Below are positions 9,238 to 19,644 of a stretch of 64,000 bases of DNA, one piece after another. The position numbers and the translations under genes are program-made. Under the pieces are notes generated by a model. The model searched no databases, had not been told where the DNA came from, and was given only the letters and a program-made list of their open reading frames with translations. Position 1 is the first letter of the stretch. The number at the start of each line of letters is the position of its first letter. The stretch is from Rhodopirellula islandica (lineage in GTDB: Bacteria; Planctomycetota; Planctomycetia; Pirellulales; Pirellulaceae): the NCBI RefSeq assembly GCF_001027925.1, contig NZ_LECT01000028.1:186001-250000 (forward strand), read 5' to 3'.

Positions 9238-10587
9238 CTATGCGATGACCGATTCGATGACCTGGCCTTCGCTGCGTTTCATCGGTCGTCCAATTGGAGT
9301 GTCCAACTCTTCTGTCGGATCCAATCCCAACGTGGACAGGATCGTGGCATGAAGATCCGGGATCGTGACGGGGGCCACAACATGCGCATCTGGCTTGTCG
9401 GGATCGGGCTCCGGCCCCGTGGCACCATGCACATGACCACGGCGAATGCCACCGCCAGCCAACAACGTGCTGAAACCGTGAATCCAGTGGTCACGTCCTG
9501 CTGCCGGATTGAGTTGCGGCGTGCGTCCAAACTCACCACCGCAAACGACCAACGTGGATTCCAACAGACCGCGTTCTTCCAGTCGTTTCAAGAGCGCCGC
9601 CAGGCCTGCGTCCAAGGTTCCCGCGGCACTCGATTGCAGGCTGTGGTTGTTGATATGGCTGTCCCATCCGCTGAGCGTCACTTCCACACATCGAACGCCG
9701 ACTTCCACCAACCGGGATGCAGCCAAGCACCCCCGCCCAAACGCATGATCACCGAAGGCATCCAGCTCCGCTTGCGGTTCTTCTTTGATATCAAACGCGG
9801 TCAACTGATCACTCGACATCATTTTCCGAGCCGCTTGCGTTCCTGCCAAATGCAACGTTCGATTCTCTTGCAAATCCCGAATTCGGCCCCGTGTGAACTG
9901 GGGTTCCAAAACGTTGGTCAATGCATTGAGCCGACGTTGGTAACGTGATTCATCAACTCTCGGCCGGACGTCAGGAACCGGCTCCAAAGGGTCGCCAGTT
10001 TTGAATGCATCGAACTGCGGCCCGAGGTATCCCCCCGTCGCGGCAGACCGTCCAGCTAAAATCGAAATGTGCCGCGGGATGTCAGCCCCCGCGTCATCCG
10101 CATGACACAGGATGCTTCCAATCGAGGGATGTTCCAACGTGGGATCCGGCCGATAGCCCGACTTCATCGCATAAATCGCGCGCTCATGATCGCCTTCCTT
10201 GCCAACCACGCTTCGGACCAAAGAACACAGGTGCATCTGCTCCGCCAAACGCGGCATCGTGTCAGCGATCCGCAGATCCTTCGCTGTGGTTGCAAGGTCG
10301 CCGACCTCACCACCGAATTTGGTTCCTGGATGTGGGTCGAAGGTTTCCAATTGGCTTGGCCCGCCTTCCATCCACAACAGAATCACACTGAGGGGCGGCT
10401 TGCCAGAATCCGCTTGTTGCTCGGCCGCCAATGTCAAACGACGTGCCAGCGATGACATCACCAACGCGGATCCGGCACCCAACAGTCGTCGACGTGAGAG
10501 GTGGACCTCAGCACTGCACAAACCACTCGGCGCGGAACGCCACGCTCCAAAGTTGGATCCGGTTTGGTCATGGAACGTGATACTCAT
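9238..10587 (-). CDS. DUF1501 family protein (Tat-exported, sulfatase-like fold)
   Basis: A 449-residue member of DUF1501, a planctomycete-expanded family with an alkaline phosphatase/sulfatase-like fold. The N-terminus holds a twin-arginine signal (SRRRLLGAGSAL, about residues 31-42). Typical blocks are ILLWMEGGPSQLETFDPHPG (about 67-86), the SLVRSVVGKEGDHERA segment, GWDSHINN and GGEFGRTP near residue 355, and RDHWIHGFSTLLAGGG. It lies 36 bp downstream of the DUF1549/DUF1553 gene on the same strand. This is the standard gene pair of the lineage and suggests a shared function at the cell envelope. The biochemical role is not established. Confidence 0.85.
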   Translation of the reverse strand: MSITFHDQTGSNFGAWRSAPSGLCSAEVHLSRRRLLGAGSALVMSSLARRLTLAAEQQADSGKPPLSVILLWMEGGPSQLETFDPHPGTKFGGEVGDLATTAKDLRIADTMPRLAEQMHLCSLVRSVVGKEGDHERAIYAMKSGYRPDPTLEHPSIGSILCHADDAGADIPRHISILAGRSAATGGYLGPQFDAFKTGDPLEPVPDVRPRVDESRYQRRLNALTNVLEPQFTRGRIRDLQENRTLHLAGTQAARKMMSSDQLTAFDIKEEPQAELDAFGDHAFGRGCLAASRLVEVGVRCVEVTLSGWDSHINNHSLQSSAAGTLDAGLAALLKRLEERGLLESTLVVCGGEFGRTPQLNPAAGRDHWIHGFSTLLAGGGIRRGHVHGATGPEPDPDKPDAHVVAPVTIPDLHATILSTLGLDPTEELDTPIGRPMKRSEGQVIESVIA

Positions 10588-10623
10588 GAAAGTCTCCAGT
10601 TGGTTTCCCGCACAGGGCGGGCC

Positions 10624-12852
10624 TCAATGGTTCCAGGCGAACTCACTGCTGTTGAGCAAGGCCCACGTGAGATCCGTGATCTCTTGTTTCCGTGACGTCG
10701 GCGGCTCGCTTTGATTGCGACTCTCCGGGGTGAGCCGAGTGGTGAAGTGTTTCAACTCGGGCTCGGTCGGCTCTCGATTCAAAACCGTCAAATACAATGT
10801 CCGCACGACTTCTTGGTCGTTTCGAGCGAACATTTCGATGTGCGATGAAGCGTTCAAAATGGGGTTCGGTGACGCCGTTTCACTGACCAATTTCCCGTTC
10901 AACATCACCAGCCGCTGCGTGATGGTGACCGGTTGCGGCGTGAACTCGTCCTCACCCAAATCGCCGTACCGCTTCAGAAAGTCGTTCAGACTTCCGAACT
11001 GCTGCAACTGAACCAAGAAAGACGAATCACGGTTGATCGTTTTGACGCGTCCAGATTGGATGGTTGCCCCCGCGACTTGTTCGCTCCGCAACCGAGTCAC
11101 GGGGAACACGGCCATCGCCAACTCATGTTGTTCTGTGACGTCAAAGTCCGCCCGACTGCTCACTCGAAAAGCCGGCGCATTCGTGATCAAGCGAATCAGT
11201 TCCCGGACATCAAATCCGCCGTCGACGAAGGCCTCCGTCAAGGTGTCGATCATCTCCGAAGGAGGCGAGTCCAATGGCAAATTGTCGACCTCCCCCACTT
11301 GAAATCCATACTCGGTTTCGATGGCCGGCGGTCGCCCAAACAACAGGGTCCAAACCCGGGTCACGGCGGCCCGAGCCGCAGGTTTGTTCTCGGGGTGTGT
11401 CAACCAATACGCCAAGCGTTCCCGATCACTCATGTACCTGGGCAGATCGCTGGTTTCAGATTCGCCACCGCTTCCCGTCGTGACTGCATCCTCCACCCCA
11501 ACGATGGCGTCATCCACTTGGGGCTCCGAATCCAAGTCTTGTTGTGCGGCGTCCTGTTCCCCTGTCCCATCTTTTTCGTCATCAACCTGCTCGTCTGACT
11601 CCGACTTCTGCGGCGGTCGCGGAGGCAACAAATCTCGGCGGAACGGGACGTTGGGCTCAACCGGCACCGTCTCGTCCGCATACAAGTACTGGTACTCGTA
11701 GTCCGCTCGTTTGTCTTTCAGTCCCTGCACCCCTTCACTCGTCGCGGCCGTGAAGAACGCCGCCAGCGAATGGAAATCTTCTTGAGCCCCTTCGCGAAGC
11801 AACCAACTGGATTCCGTTTCCGATGCATCGGTTTCTGTCACGGGTGCCTCGGCAGCCGTGTGGGGCCTGACCCAAGCTGCGTCCCCCAGTGAGACGTTCC
11901 CCAAGAAGTCATCGTGGCATTGCAGACAATCAATCCGCACACCCAAAAATGCCCTTGTCGTCCGGGCTGCCAAACGAATGGGATCCGGAGCATCGTCGCC
12001 GCTGTCAAACGTGACGGTATGAAAGTTGACTTCCGGTCGGTCGGTCCAAACACCTTCGGCAGTGATCAACATCCGCACCAATTCGTCGTAGGGCGTGTTC
12101 ATCGCGTAATGATTGGCCAACCAGGTGCGAAATCGCCGTCCGCGATAAACGATGAATGGCCCTTCGTCGGCACCGACCAGATAGCGTGCCGTTCGTTCCG
12201 CCCAGTAATGATGAAACCGGTCGCTCAGTAGCAAGCGTTCACGATGCGTCGCCACACGATCCGCCTCGGGCAATCGTTGCAACGACCGAATCTCTTCCAG
12301 TGACAATCCGGTCCCCGCCAAAGACAACGAAAGACGACGGCAAACCGTCAACCAATCCGCCATCGGGCCAGCTTCCAAACCGCGTGACTCCAGTCCGGAC
12401 CGCCATTGCTCCTCGAGGATCGTCGAGATCAAAACTTGTTCGGAATCTGCCGTCTGTGATGTCGAGCCACTCACGGAGGCCCGCCCAGACGCCTCCAATC
12501 GAACAGGCTCGACCGAAGCGAGATCGATCTCAGCCGAGCCAGCGCCCATCCATCTCGCTTGAGTCTCTGCTTGGCGGTCACCTTGAGCCACCGGATGGAG
12601 GTCACGATCGCTCTCGTCAAAGATGGCCGAAGGATCCGGACTCAATCCGGAGGACAAGAATCCAAACGTCAACAACGCCAAAACGAGCAACACCCCCCAG
12701 CGTCGCACAGACGCCAGCGTTCGTTTCCAACGCGGCACGAGTTCAGCCGTGACGACCGGCGGAGTCACCAATTCGGCCGTCACGAGCGTATTTTCAGCGA
12801 AAGAATCAGGGGACTCGTCGCTTGGGTCGATCGTGGGTTCAATGGAAGGCAT
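10624..12852 (-). CDS. DUF1549/DUF1553 domain protein with heme-like CxxCH motif
   Basis: A 742-residue protein. A single membrane segment (about residues 50-68) anchors it after a short cytoplasmic N-terminus. The DUF1549 domain (about 130-330) contains a CLQCH motif, a potential c-type heme site, with the FLGVRIDCLQCHDDFLG context. A linker rich in Glu/Gln/Asp (about 400-470) leads to the DUF1553 domain (about 480-740), which has RLAYWLTHPENKPAARAAV and the closing TWALLNSSEFAWNH block usual for the family. It is the first gene of an operon with the DUF1501 gene 36 bp downstream. The function is unknown; members are proposed to work in extracytoplasmic carbohydrate or redox metabolism. Confidence 0.85.
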   Translation of the reverse strand: MPSIEPTIDPSDESPDSFAENTLVTAELVTPPVVTAELVPRWKRTLASVRRWGVLLVLALLTFGFLSSGLSPDPSAIFDESDRDLHPVAQGDRQAETQARWMGAGSAEIDLASVEPVRLEASGRASVSGSTSQTADSEQVLISTILEEQWRSGLESRGLEAGPMADWLTVCRRLSLSLAGTGLSLEEIRSLQRLPEADRVATHRERLLLSDRFHHYWAERTARYLVGADEGPFIVYRGRRFRTWLANHYAMNTPYDELVRMLITAEGVWTDRPEVNFHTVTFDSGDDAPDPIRLAARTTRAFLGVRIDCLQCHDDFLGNVSLGDAAWVRPHTAAEAPVTETDASETESSWLLREGAQEDFHSLAAFFTAATSEGVQGLKDKRADYEYQYLYADETVPVEPNVPFRRDLLPPRPPQKSESDEQVDDEKDGTGEQDAAQQDLDSEPQVDDAIVGVEDAVTTGSGGESETSDLPRYMSDRERLAYWLTHPENKPAARAAVTRVWTLLFGRPPAIETEYGFQVGEVDNLPLDSPPSEMIDTLTEAFVDGGFDVRELIRLITNAPAFRVSSRADFDVTEQHELAMAVFPVTRLRSEQVAGATIQSGRVKTINRDSSFLVQLQQFGSLNDFLKRYGDLGEDEFTPQPVTITQRLVMLNGKLVSETASPNPILNASSHIEMFARNDQEVVRTLYLTVLNREPTEPELKHFTTRLTPESRNQSEPPTSRKQEITDLTWALLNSSEFAWNH

Positions 12853-12933
12853 GAGTGTGTTTCGCTTTCCGGCGGGCTATCTTGCCAATGACCACTCCAC
12901 TTTATCCGATTTCTTCAGACAGTCTGTATCAGC

Positions 12934-13689
12934 GTGAATCCAGTCACCGATGACCCGTCCAACGACTTCTTCTTCGAAGCCTACGACCGCGAAAACATCG
13001 CCTATGGGATGCAACCGTCGCCGGAATTGGCGGCCTATCTGAAACAGACCGCCTCAGCGGAATCGTCACGATCCGCCCGCCCCCAAGCCATCGACCTGGG
13101 TGCCGGAGCCGGTCGAGACACGCTGGCACTGGCAGCGGCGGGTTACGACGTCACCTCGGTGGACGTCAGCGAACGTGGGCTGGACCGAATTCGCGAACGC
13201 GCCGAACGAGCGAACTTGTCCGACCGAGTCAAAACCCTGGTCTGCGACGTCCGCGAACTGTCCATGGACGCCGACTGCTATTCCGCGGTCATCGCCACCA
13301 CGGTCCTGGACCACATTCCCGGCACCGATGCGCCCGCCGTCTGGAAGAAGATGTGCGCGGCGTTGACCTCCCAGGGCATGCTGTACACCCAGGTTCACAC
13401 CACCGAAGATCCCGGCAGCGACCAATCACCGGGCAAGGAAAGCGACCAGCCTGTCAGCGAAACGGCAGGCGCCGTCATCAATTACTTTCGTCCCAACCAA
13501 TTGGTCGGGTGGGCCTGCGAGGCCGACTCACGCCTGCGAGTCTTGCGGTATGAAGAACGGCTGGAGTGGGACACCACCCACGGCGCCCCGCACCAACATG
13601 GCAAGGCCGTCCTGCTCGCCGTCCGGCAAGATTTCCATCCCGATTGGTTCGGCCAACCGGCAGCATTCCCACGTTCGGAAACCAGTTGA
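12934..13689 (+). CDS. Class I SAM-dependent methyltransferase, TehB-like
   Basis: A 251-residue Rossmann-type methyltransferase. Motif I is AIDLGAGAGRDTLALAAAGY, with an acidic residue after beta-2 (VTSVDVS) that binds the SAM ribose. The NYFRPNQLV and HGKAVLLAVRQDFHPDWFG blocks in the C-terminal half resemble TehB/thiopurine-methyltransferase-like proteins. The substrate cannot be read from sequence. The start is a GTG, 81 bp from the divergent DUF1549 gene, so both promoters share a short spacer. The gene is followed 116 bp later by the UDP-sugar pyrophosphorylase on the same strand. Confidence 0.75.
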   Translation: MNPVTDDPSNDFFFEAYDRENIAYGMQPSPELAAYLKQTASAESSRSARPQAIDLGAGAGRDTLALAAAGYDVTSVDVSERGLDRIRERAERANLSDRVKTLVCDVRELSMDADCYSAVIATTVLDHIPGTDAPAVWKKMCAALTSQGMLYTQVHTTEDPGSDQSPGKESDQPVSETAGAVINYFRPNQLVGWACEADSRLRVLRYEERLEWDTTHGAPHQHGKAVLLAVRQDFHPDWFGQPAAFPRSETS

Positions 13690-13805
13690 CGAAGTTTCCG
13701 TGAATCTCCCCAACGGGTGGCTGGCATCTTCTTGGAACAGAATATGCTGACTCTGCCCGTGATTTCATTCCTTTGCGTTTCCCTCTAAGAACTCAGCTGT
13801 TGCCA

Positions 13806-15257
13806 ATGTCTGCCGACCAGCCATCTGCTCAAAGCCAATCGCCACTTTCATTCGCGGAACTGAAGTCACGCTTGGAACCATTCCAGCAGACTCAGTTGCT
13901 ACGTTTTTGGGATTCCCTCGATTCCGACGAGCAGTCCCACCTGAGCCACCAGATCGCCCAAGTCGACTTCGCTCAACTCAAAACGTTGGTCGAAGGAAAG
14001 GACAAATCCGTCGACTTCGCTGAACTCGCCTCGCGGGCCTCGATGCCTCAAGCGGTCGCCAGTGACGGAAGTGGCTGCGATTGGACTCTAGAACAAGCCC
14101 AGCAGCGTGGCGAAGAAGCCTTGCGGGCCGGCGAGATCGCGACGGTGCTGGTCGCCGGTGGCCAAGGCACCCGCTTGGGATTTGATCAACCCAAAGGCAT
14201 GTTTCCAGTGGGCCCAGTGAGCGACCGAACGCTGTTTCAGTTTTTCGCCGACCGCTTGATCGCAGCAGGTCAAAAGTATGGCGTCGACGTCCCGCTGTAT
14301 CTGATGACCAGCGAAGCGACCCATGACGAAACACGTCGTTACTTCGAGGAAAACGACTACCTCGGCCTGAAACCCGACCAAGTCACGATTTTTCAGCAGG
14401 GCACAATGCCCGCCGTCGATGCGTCAACCGGCGAAGTGTTGTTGGCCGAGAAAGGTTCCCTGGCGCTCAGCCCCGACGGTCATGGCGGGACCCTGCGAGC
14501 ACTGTCGCAAAACGGTTGCTTGGACGAGATGCAAAAGAACAAACGGAAGCATCTGTTCTACTTCCAAGTCGACAACCCGTTGGTCGGTTTGTGCGACCCG
14601 ATCTTCATTGGGCACCACTTGTTGGCAGGCAGCGAGATGACCACCCAAGTCATCCGCAAACGTTACCCGACCGAAAAAGTCGGCAATGTGGTCGAGATCG
14701 ATGGGCAGACCCAGATCATCGAGTACAGCGATTTGCCCGACTCAGCCGCCGAGATGACCAACCCCGATGGCAGCCTGAAACTCTGGGCCGGCAACATCGC
14801 GGTGCACCTGTTCGACCTGAACTTCCTCGAACGGATGCTGCAACTTGACGCGTCCTTGCCGATCCACCGAGCCAGCAAAAAGGTGCCTCATCTCGACGCA
14901 AACGGGCAATTGGTGAGCCCCGACCAACCCAACGCCACCAAGTTTGAACAATTCATTTTTGACCTGCTTCCGCATGCGAAAAACACGATCGTTTGCGAGG
15001 CAGATCCCGCGGAGGCCTTTGCACCGGTGAAGAATGCCAACGGCGCGGCAACGGACACCCCGGAATTGGCTCGCCAGGCAATTTGCGATTTGCACCGGCG
15101 TTGGCTGCGTTCCTGTGGCGTCAGCGTGGACGATTCGGTCCAGGTCGAAATCAACCCACGATTTGCCTTGGATCCCTCCGAACTCGGCGAAAAGATGAGC
15201 AAATTGGGACAATCCGAGGCAGAGCAAACGATCTCATCCGATCGATATTTTTGCTAA
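13806..15257 (+). CDS. UDP-N-acetylglucosamine / UDP-hexose pyrophosphorylase (UDPGP family)
   Basis: Nucleotidyltransferase of the eukaryote-like UDPGP family, which transfers UMP from UTP to a sugar 1-phosphate. The diagnostic nucleotide-binding signature VLVAGGQGTRLGFDQPKGMF lies at about residues 113-132. LSPDGHGGTLRAL and FYFQVDNPLVGLCDP follow with the usual spacing, and HLDANGQLVSPDQPNATKFE contributes to the sugar site. The 483-residue length fits UAP1-type enzymes, so UDP-GlcNAc is the favoured product. A second, GlmU-type enzyme may exist elsewhere. The frame is open from TTG 13773, but ATG 13806 gives a conventional N-terminus. Confidence 0.85.
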   Translation: MSADQPSAQSQSPLSFAELKSRLEPFQQTQLLRFWDSLDSDEQSHLSHQIAQVDFAQLKTLVEGKDKSVDFAELASRASMPQAVASDGSGCDWTLEQAQQRGEEALRAGEIATVLVAGGQGTRLGFDQPKGMFPVGPVSDRTLFQFFADRLIAAGQKYGVDVPLYLMTSEATHDETRRYFEENDYLGLKPDQVTIFQQGTMPAVDASTGEVLLAEKGSLALSPDGHGGTLRALSQNGCLDEMQKNKRKHLFYFQVDNPLVGLCDPIFIGHHLLAGSEMTTQVIRKRYPTEKVGNVVEIDGQTQIIEYSDLPDSAAEMTNPDGSLKLWAGNIAVHLFDLNFLERMLQLDASLPIHRASKKVPHLDANGQLVSPDQPNATKFEQFIFDLLPHAKNTIVCEADPAEAFAPVKNANGAATDTPELARQAICDLHRRWLRSCGVSVDDSVQVEINPRFALDPSELGEKMSKLGQSEAEQTISSDRYFC

Positions 15258-15527
15258 TAATGGTTGGGAGATCGTCTGGGTGGAGTAACATATTGACCCG
15301 ACTGGTGGACTTGCCGTGTTCACCTCCCCGAACGAAATCCGCCGAAACCTTCGCTGATTTCTGGGGTTCAAACCGTTAGCCCTCCGTCCTCTCCCCACGG
15401 CCCCCGCCTGAAAATCATGCGATCATCCCAATCCAGCCCACGACGGCAGAATGTCGTTGCGGAGCGAAGTCGCGTTCGTTCGGCTCGCCATCTCCTTTCA
15501 CATTCCCGCGGTTGCCATTCCCAGGGG

Positions 15528-17318
15528 ATGGCAGCGGCCGATTCAGCCAATCCGCCACGGACCGGCGGGATCCTGATCGGATTGTTGATCTGCTTGGTCC
15601 TGCTCGGAGTGGGCGGTTACTTCGGGTACCAGCGATACGTCGCCCAGCAATCACAGATCAGCATTGATGATTTGATTGTCACCAAGACCACCAAAGCCGC
15701 TTTCGATCACACCGTCATCGAGCAAGGAGAAATCGAGAGCAGCAGCAACACCGAAATCGTCTGCCAGATTGAAACGCGTGGTGGTTCGGGAACCTCGATT
15801 CTGTGGGTCATCGACGAAGGTTCGCGAGTCCGCAAGGGCGACAAACTGGTCGAACTGGACTCCTCCAACCTGGAAGTCGAACTGAAAGAAGATCGCATCC
15901 AGGTGATCACGGCGGAGGCCAATGTGGCGACCGCATCGGCACTGGTGGAGCAAGCCAAGATCGCTCGGGAAGAATACCTGGAAGGGGTCTTCAAGACCGA
16001 CGAGAAAACGATTCAAAGTGAAATTGCGGTCGCAGAACAAGAGCTCCGCAAAGCTCAATTGGCCATCGGCAGTACCGAACGCTTGGTCGCCAAAGGTCTG
16101 GTCAAATCACTGCAACTCGAAGCCGACAAGTTCGCACTCGCCAACGCTCGCAACCAATTGGAATCGGCCGAAGCCCGCTTGAAGGTTCTGCAAAACCTGA
16201 CTCGCCGAAAGATGTTGGTCCAGTTCGACAGCGACATTGATGCCGCCGAAGCCACCCTCTCAGCCGCTCGTGCGGAACTGCTCTCGGAGCAACAGGAACT
16301 GGCCGAAGTCGAGCAACAAATCGAACACTGTGTGATCTATGCCCCAACCGATGGCGTGGTCGTTCACGCGAACAAATACAGCTCACGCGGTGGCAACGCT
16401 GAATTCGTTGTCGAGGCCGGGGCCCAAGTTCGTGAACGCCAAGCCATCATTGAACTTCCCGATCCCACACGCATGCAGGTTCGCTGCAAGGTCAACGAAT
16501 CACGGATCACCCTGCTCAAAAAAGGCATGCCGGCGAAGATTCGTTTGGACGCCTTGCCCGATGTCGTTCTCAAAGGTCGCGTCACCAAGGTGAACCGTTA
16601 CGCCGAACCAGGTAGCTGGTTCAGTTCTTCCGTCAAAGAGTACGCCACCACCATCGAAATCATCGACCCACCGGAAATCATCCGCACCGGCATGACGACC
16701 GCCGTCGAAGTCTTCATCCAACAAATTCCGGAGGCGACTCAAGTGCCGATCCAGGGATTGTACGAACACGGCGGCAACATGTACTCGCTCGTGCAAACCG
16801 GCCCCATGGCCTTTGAAACTCGACAAGTCGAGGTGGGTGCCATCAATGACACAATGGGCCACATCCTGTCGGGATTGGAACCGGGTGAACAAGTCATCTT
16901 GAACTTGCGAGAGCATTTGAACCTGTTGGACCTGCCGGAAATCATCGCCGAGGACAACAGCGAAATGCGAGACATTCGCGAAACCGCACCAGCCGGCACA
17001 GAAGCGGCATCCGATTCGGAAGCCAAACCTGAAGGCCGCCCCGGCGCTGGACCTCCTGGTGGAGGACGTCCCGGTGGAGGACCTCCCGGTGGCAGAAAAC
17101 CTGGTGCGGGCAAACCTGGCGGCAATGGTGGCAACCGGGGCCCAGCAGGCAACGCAGAAAGCCTCCACCGCTCCCGTCCGAACCAACTATCCTCGACGGA
17201 GGCTACCGTCGATGGTGTGGCAGCCTCCGACTCGACCTTGGAAGAGCCAGCAGCGATTCTTGAAGCTGACACACCGTCACTCAGCGAGGTCACTGACACT
17301 CCCCCGGTCGCATCATGA
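15528..17318 (+). CDS. HlyD/MacA-like periplasmic adaptor of an ABC exporter
   Basis: Membrane-fusion (adaptor) subunit linking an inner-membrane ABC exporter to an outer-membrane channel. From ATG 15528 the protein is 596 residues; the frame is open from ATG 15417, but that extension looks non-coding. One membrane segment is at about residues 13-33. Next come a lipoyl half (about 60-105), a long alpha-hairpin coiled coil (about 110-260), the second lipoyl half with CVIYAPTDGVVV, and beta-barrel/membrane-proximal domains (about 310-490). The C-terminal 110 residues are low-complexity, with PPGGGRPGGGPPGG-type repeats. It overlaps the ATPase gene by 4 bp (ATGA), so translation is coupled. Confidence 0.88.
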   Translation: MAAADSANPPRTGGILIGLLICLVLLGVGGYFGYQRYVAQQSQISIDDLIVTKTTKAAFDHTVIEQGEIESSSNTEIVCQIETRGGSGTSILWVIDEGSRVRKGDKLVELDSSNLEVELKEDRIQVITAEANVATASALVEQAKIAREEYLEGVFKTDEKTIQSEIAVAEQELRKAQLAIGSTERLVAKGLVKSLQLEADKFALANARNQLESAEARLKVLQNLTRRKMLVQFDSDIDAAEATLSAARAELLSEQQELAEVEQQIEHCVIYAPTDGVVVHANKYSSRGGNAEFVVEAGAQVRERQAIIELPDPTRMQVRCKVNESRITLLKKGMPAKIRLDALPDVVLKGRVTKVNRYAEPGSWFSSSVKEYATTIEIIDPPEIIRTGMTTAVEVFIQQIPEATQVPIQGLYEHGGNMYSLVQTGPMAFETRQVEVGAINDTMGHILSGLEPGEQVILNLREHLNLLDLPEIIAEDNSEMRDIRETAPAGTEAASDSEAKPEGRPGAGPPGGGRPGGGPPGGRKPGAGKPGGNGGNRGPAGNAESLHRSRPNQLSSTEATVDGVAASDSTLEEPAAILEADTPSLSEVTDTPPVAS

Positions 17319-18178
17319 GCGTCCCAAACGCCTATGACTCTCAGACACCGGTTGCATCTTCGAGCGGCACTGCCTTGGCATCAAACAAAGAATCCGAATC
17401 GGGCGCAAACGGAAAGCGTCTTGCGACCAGCATCAAGAAACTGACGAAGGAATACGTTCTCAAGAGCGAGACCGTGCGAGCACTTCGCGGCGTTTCCTTT
17501 GATGTTCCGGAAGGTGACTTCGTTGCCATCATGGGACCCTCGGGAAGCGGCAAAAGTACACTCTTGAATCTGCTGGGATGCTTGGACCAACCGACCTCGG
17601 GCCACCTGATGCTGGGCGACGACGACATCGGAACCATGACCGATGACGAGTTGGCTGATATCCGAAGTCGCCGCATCGGGTTTGTGTTTCAGTCCTACAA
17701 CCTGATCCAACAACTCAGCGTCGTTGAGAACATTCAGGTGCCGCTCTACTACCAAGGCAAACTTGGCCCGGAGCAACACAAGCATGTGGTCGAACTGGCT
17801 GGACGCGTGGGCCTGGGCGACCGCCTCGATCACCGCCCCAATCAACTCTCTGGTGGACAACAACAACGCGTCGCGATCGCTCGCTCGTTGGTCAACGATC
17901 CGTTCTTCATCCTTGCGGACGAACCAACAGGAAACCTGGATTCGGTCACCACCGAAGAAATCCTGACGCTCTTCGATGTGCTCAACAGCGAAGGCCGAAC
18001 CATCATTCTGGTGACTCACGAAGACGATGTGGCGGACCGCGCCAAACGAGTCGTGCGACTCAAAGACGGCATGTTGCATAGCGATGAATTGGTTCCTGAA
18101 TCGCAACGCAAAAAAGCTCGTGAAGCACAGCGTTCCGCTGCCCAAGCCATCCTTGCGAAACAAGGGCTCGAATCATGA
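17315..18178 (+). CDS. ABC transporter ATP-binding protein (MacB/LolD type)
   Basis: Nucleotide-binding subunit of a MacAB-like exporter, 287 residues. Walker [10 protein letters not shown] is at residues 74-82, the Q-loop is FVFQSYNLI, the signature is LSGGQQQR, Walker B is FILADEPTG followed by NLDSVTT, and the H-loop is LVTHEDD. The pattern is that of the LolD/MacB/FtsE group. In E. coli MacB, ATPase and permease are fused; here they are separate proteins. The gene overlaps both neighbours by 4 bp, forming a coupled adaptor-ATPase-permease operon. A polar N-terminal extension of about 35 residues precedes the domain. Confidence 0.92.
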   Translation: MSVPNAYDSQTPVASSSGTALASNKESESGANGKRLATSIKKLTKEYVLKSETVRALRGVSFDVPEGDFVAIMGPSGSGKSTLLNLLGCLDQPTSGHLMLGDDDIGTMTDDELADIRSRRIGFVFQSYNLIQQLSVVENIQVPLYYQGKLGPEQHKHVVELAGRVGLGDRLDHRPNQLSGGQQQRVAIARSLVNDPFFILADEPTGNLDSVTTEEILTLFDVLNSEGRTIILVTHEDDVADRAKRVVRLKDGMLHSDELVPESQRKKAREAQRSAAQAILAKQGLES

Positions 18179-19506
18179 TGTGGCTCCGTACCTTTTCGCT
18201 GGGCGTCAAAAGCCTGACCCTGCACCCGCTGCGAACCGGGCTGACGATGCTGGGCATCCTGATTGGTGTGTGGGCCGTGATCGTGCTGACCGCGATCAGC
18301 CAAGGCGCCAGCGACCAAGTCCAAAAGCAAATTGAATCACTCGGCGCAACGACGATCATCGTGCGAACGGTCAAACCACCGGAAGAAAAGCTCGCGGAAA
18401 GCTCCGCCTCGAAATACGGGCTGTTGCGTTCCGAACTCGACCAAATCATTTCGACTCTGCCAACGATTCAAAAGGCAGTTCCGATTCGTGAGATCCGTCG
18501 CCAGTTCACCTATCGAGACAAACTGTGTGATGGCCGTTTGGTGGGTAGCACGCCTGGCTATGCCACCGTCAATCAACTCAAGATTCGCGAACGTGGCGGA
18601 CGGTTCCTGACCGACGCCGACGGGATGACCAACGAAAATGTCTGCGTCATCGCAACCGGCGTGGTCGAACGTTTGTTCCCCTATGAAGAACCCATCGGCA
18701 AGCGAATCTATATCCCCGAGCACACGGATTACTACCGAGTGGTGGGCGTCCTGGAAGCTCGCAACCCATCCGCCGCCATCGGTGGATCCTTGGATTCGCA
18801 GGACTTTTCCAAAGACATTTACATCCCGATGCAGACGATGCAAAAGCGCATCGGCGACACAATCGTGACGCGGCGAAGCGGCCAATTTCAAATCGAAATG
18901 ATGGAGCTGAACCAAATCACACTGCAGGTGGAAAAGGTCTCGCAAGTCCGAACCACCGCCGCTGTGATCCAAAACATCTTGGCCCCCAAACACGCGGATG
19001 TCGGTGACATCGCCGTCGTGGTCCCGCTGGAATTGCTCGAACAAGCCCGCAACTTGCGTTTGATGTTCCTGGGCATTGGGATCTTGATCGCCTGCATTTC
19101 TCTGCTGGTGGGTGGCATCGGAATCATGAACATCATGTTGGCCAGCGTCACCGAACGCACGCGAGAGATCGGGATTCGACGTGCCCTGGGTGCGAAACGG
19201 GCCGACATCGTCCGACAATTTTTGGTCGAAACCATTGTCCTCAGCTTTGCCGGTGCCTTTCTGGGGATTTTATTGGGCTTCGCCGGCCCACCGATGTACC
19301 GATTGTTCATGGGATTGGTTGCCAGAGGGTTCCCGGAACAGTTCGAAGCCCTCCCCAGTGCAATTCGCGATTCGCAACCAGCGATCGTTTACGAAACCAT
19401 TCCTTTGGCGGTGATCATCGCTGTCTTGGTGGGTTTGGTCAGCGGGTTGTACCCCGCGATTCGCGCCGCCCGGATGAATCCCATCGAAGCCCTGCGGCAC
19501 GAATAA
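18175..19506 (+). CDS. ABC transporter permease (MacB_PCD-FtsX)
   Basis: Permease subunit of the MacAB-like exporter, 443 residues. It has the four-helix MacB topology: one N-terminal membrane helix (about 15-40, block GLTMLGILIGVWAVIVLTAI), a periplasmic MacB_PCD domain (about 45-280), then three C-terminal helices in the FtsX domain. The coupling-helix motif SVTERTREIGIRRALGAKRA sits at about residues 323-342. Such exporters move macrolides, lipoproteins, toxins or lipids, and the substrate here is not evident. A palindrome of 8-bp arms (19520-19538) lies just after the stop and may help end transcription. Confidence 0.9.
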   Translation: MMWLRTFSLGVKSLTLHPLRTGLTMLGILIGVWAVIVLTAISQGASDQVQKQIESLGATTIIVRTVKPPEEKLAESSASKYGLLRSELDQIISTLPTIQKAVPIREIRRQFTYRDKLCDGRLVGSTPGYATVNQLKIRERGGRFLTDADGMTNENVCVIATGVVERLFPYEEPIGKRIYIPEHTDYYRVVGVLEARNPSAAIGGSLDSQDFSKDIYIPMQTMQKRIGDTIVTRRSGQFQIEMMELNQITLQVEKVSQVRTTAAVIQNILAPKHADVGDIAVVVPLELLEQARNLRLMFLGIGILIACISLLVGGIGIMNIMLASVTERTREIGIRRALGAKRADIVRQFLVETIVLSFAGAFLGILLGFAGPPMYRLFMGLVARGFPEQFEALPSAIRDSQPAIVYETIPLAVIIAVLVGLVSGLYPAIRAARMNPIEALRHE

Positions 19507-19519
19507 GATACTTTGGCGT

Positions 19520-19538
19520 GCGGGAGAGACTCTCCCGC
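19520..19538. repeat. Short GC-rich hairpin after the exporter operon
   Basis: The palindrome GCGGGAGA-GAC-TCTCCCGC sits 13 bp past the permease stop. It lacks a T tract, so it is only a weak candidate terminator or a palindromic repeat. Confidence 0.4.
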
Positions 19539-19644
19539 TAACCGAGCCACTGGGGTGCTTTGCCTTTCCTAAGCACCATCCGCTATCCTGGATAGCATGA
19601 ACCTCAACGGTCCCCCCGTCTCCCCACTTCATAGGATCTACAAC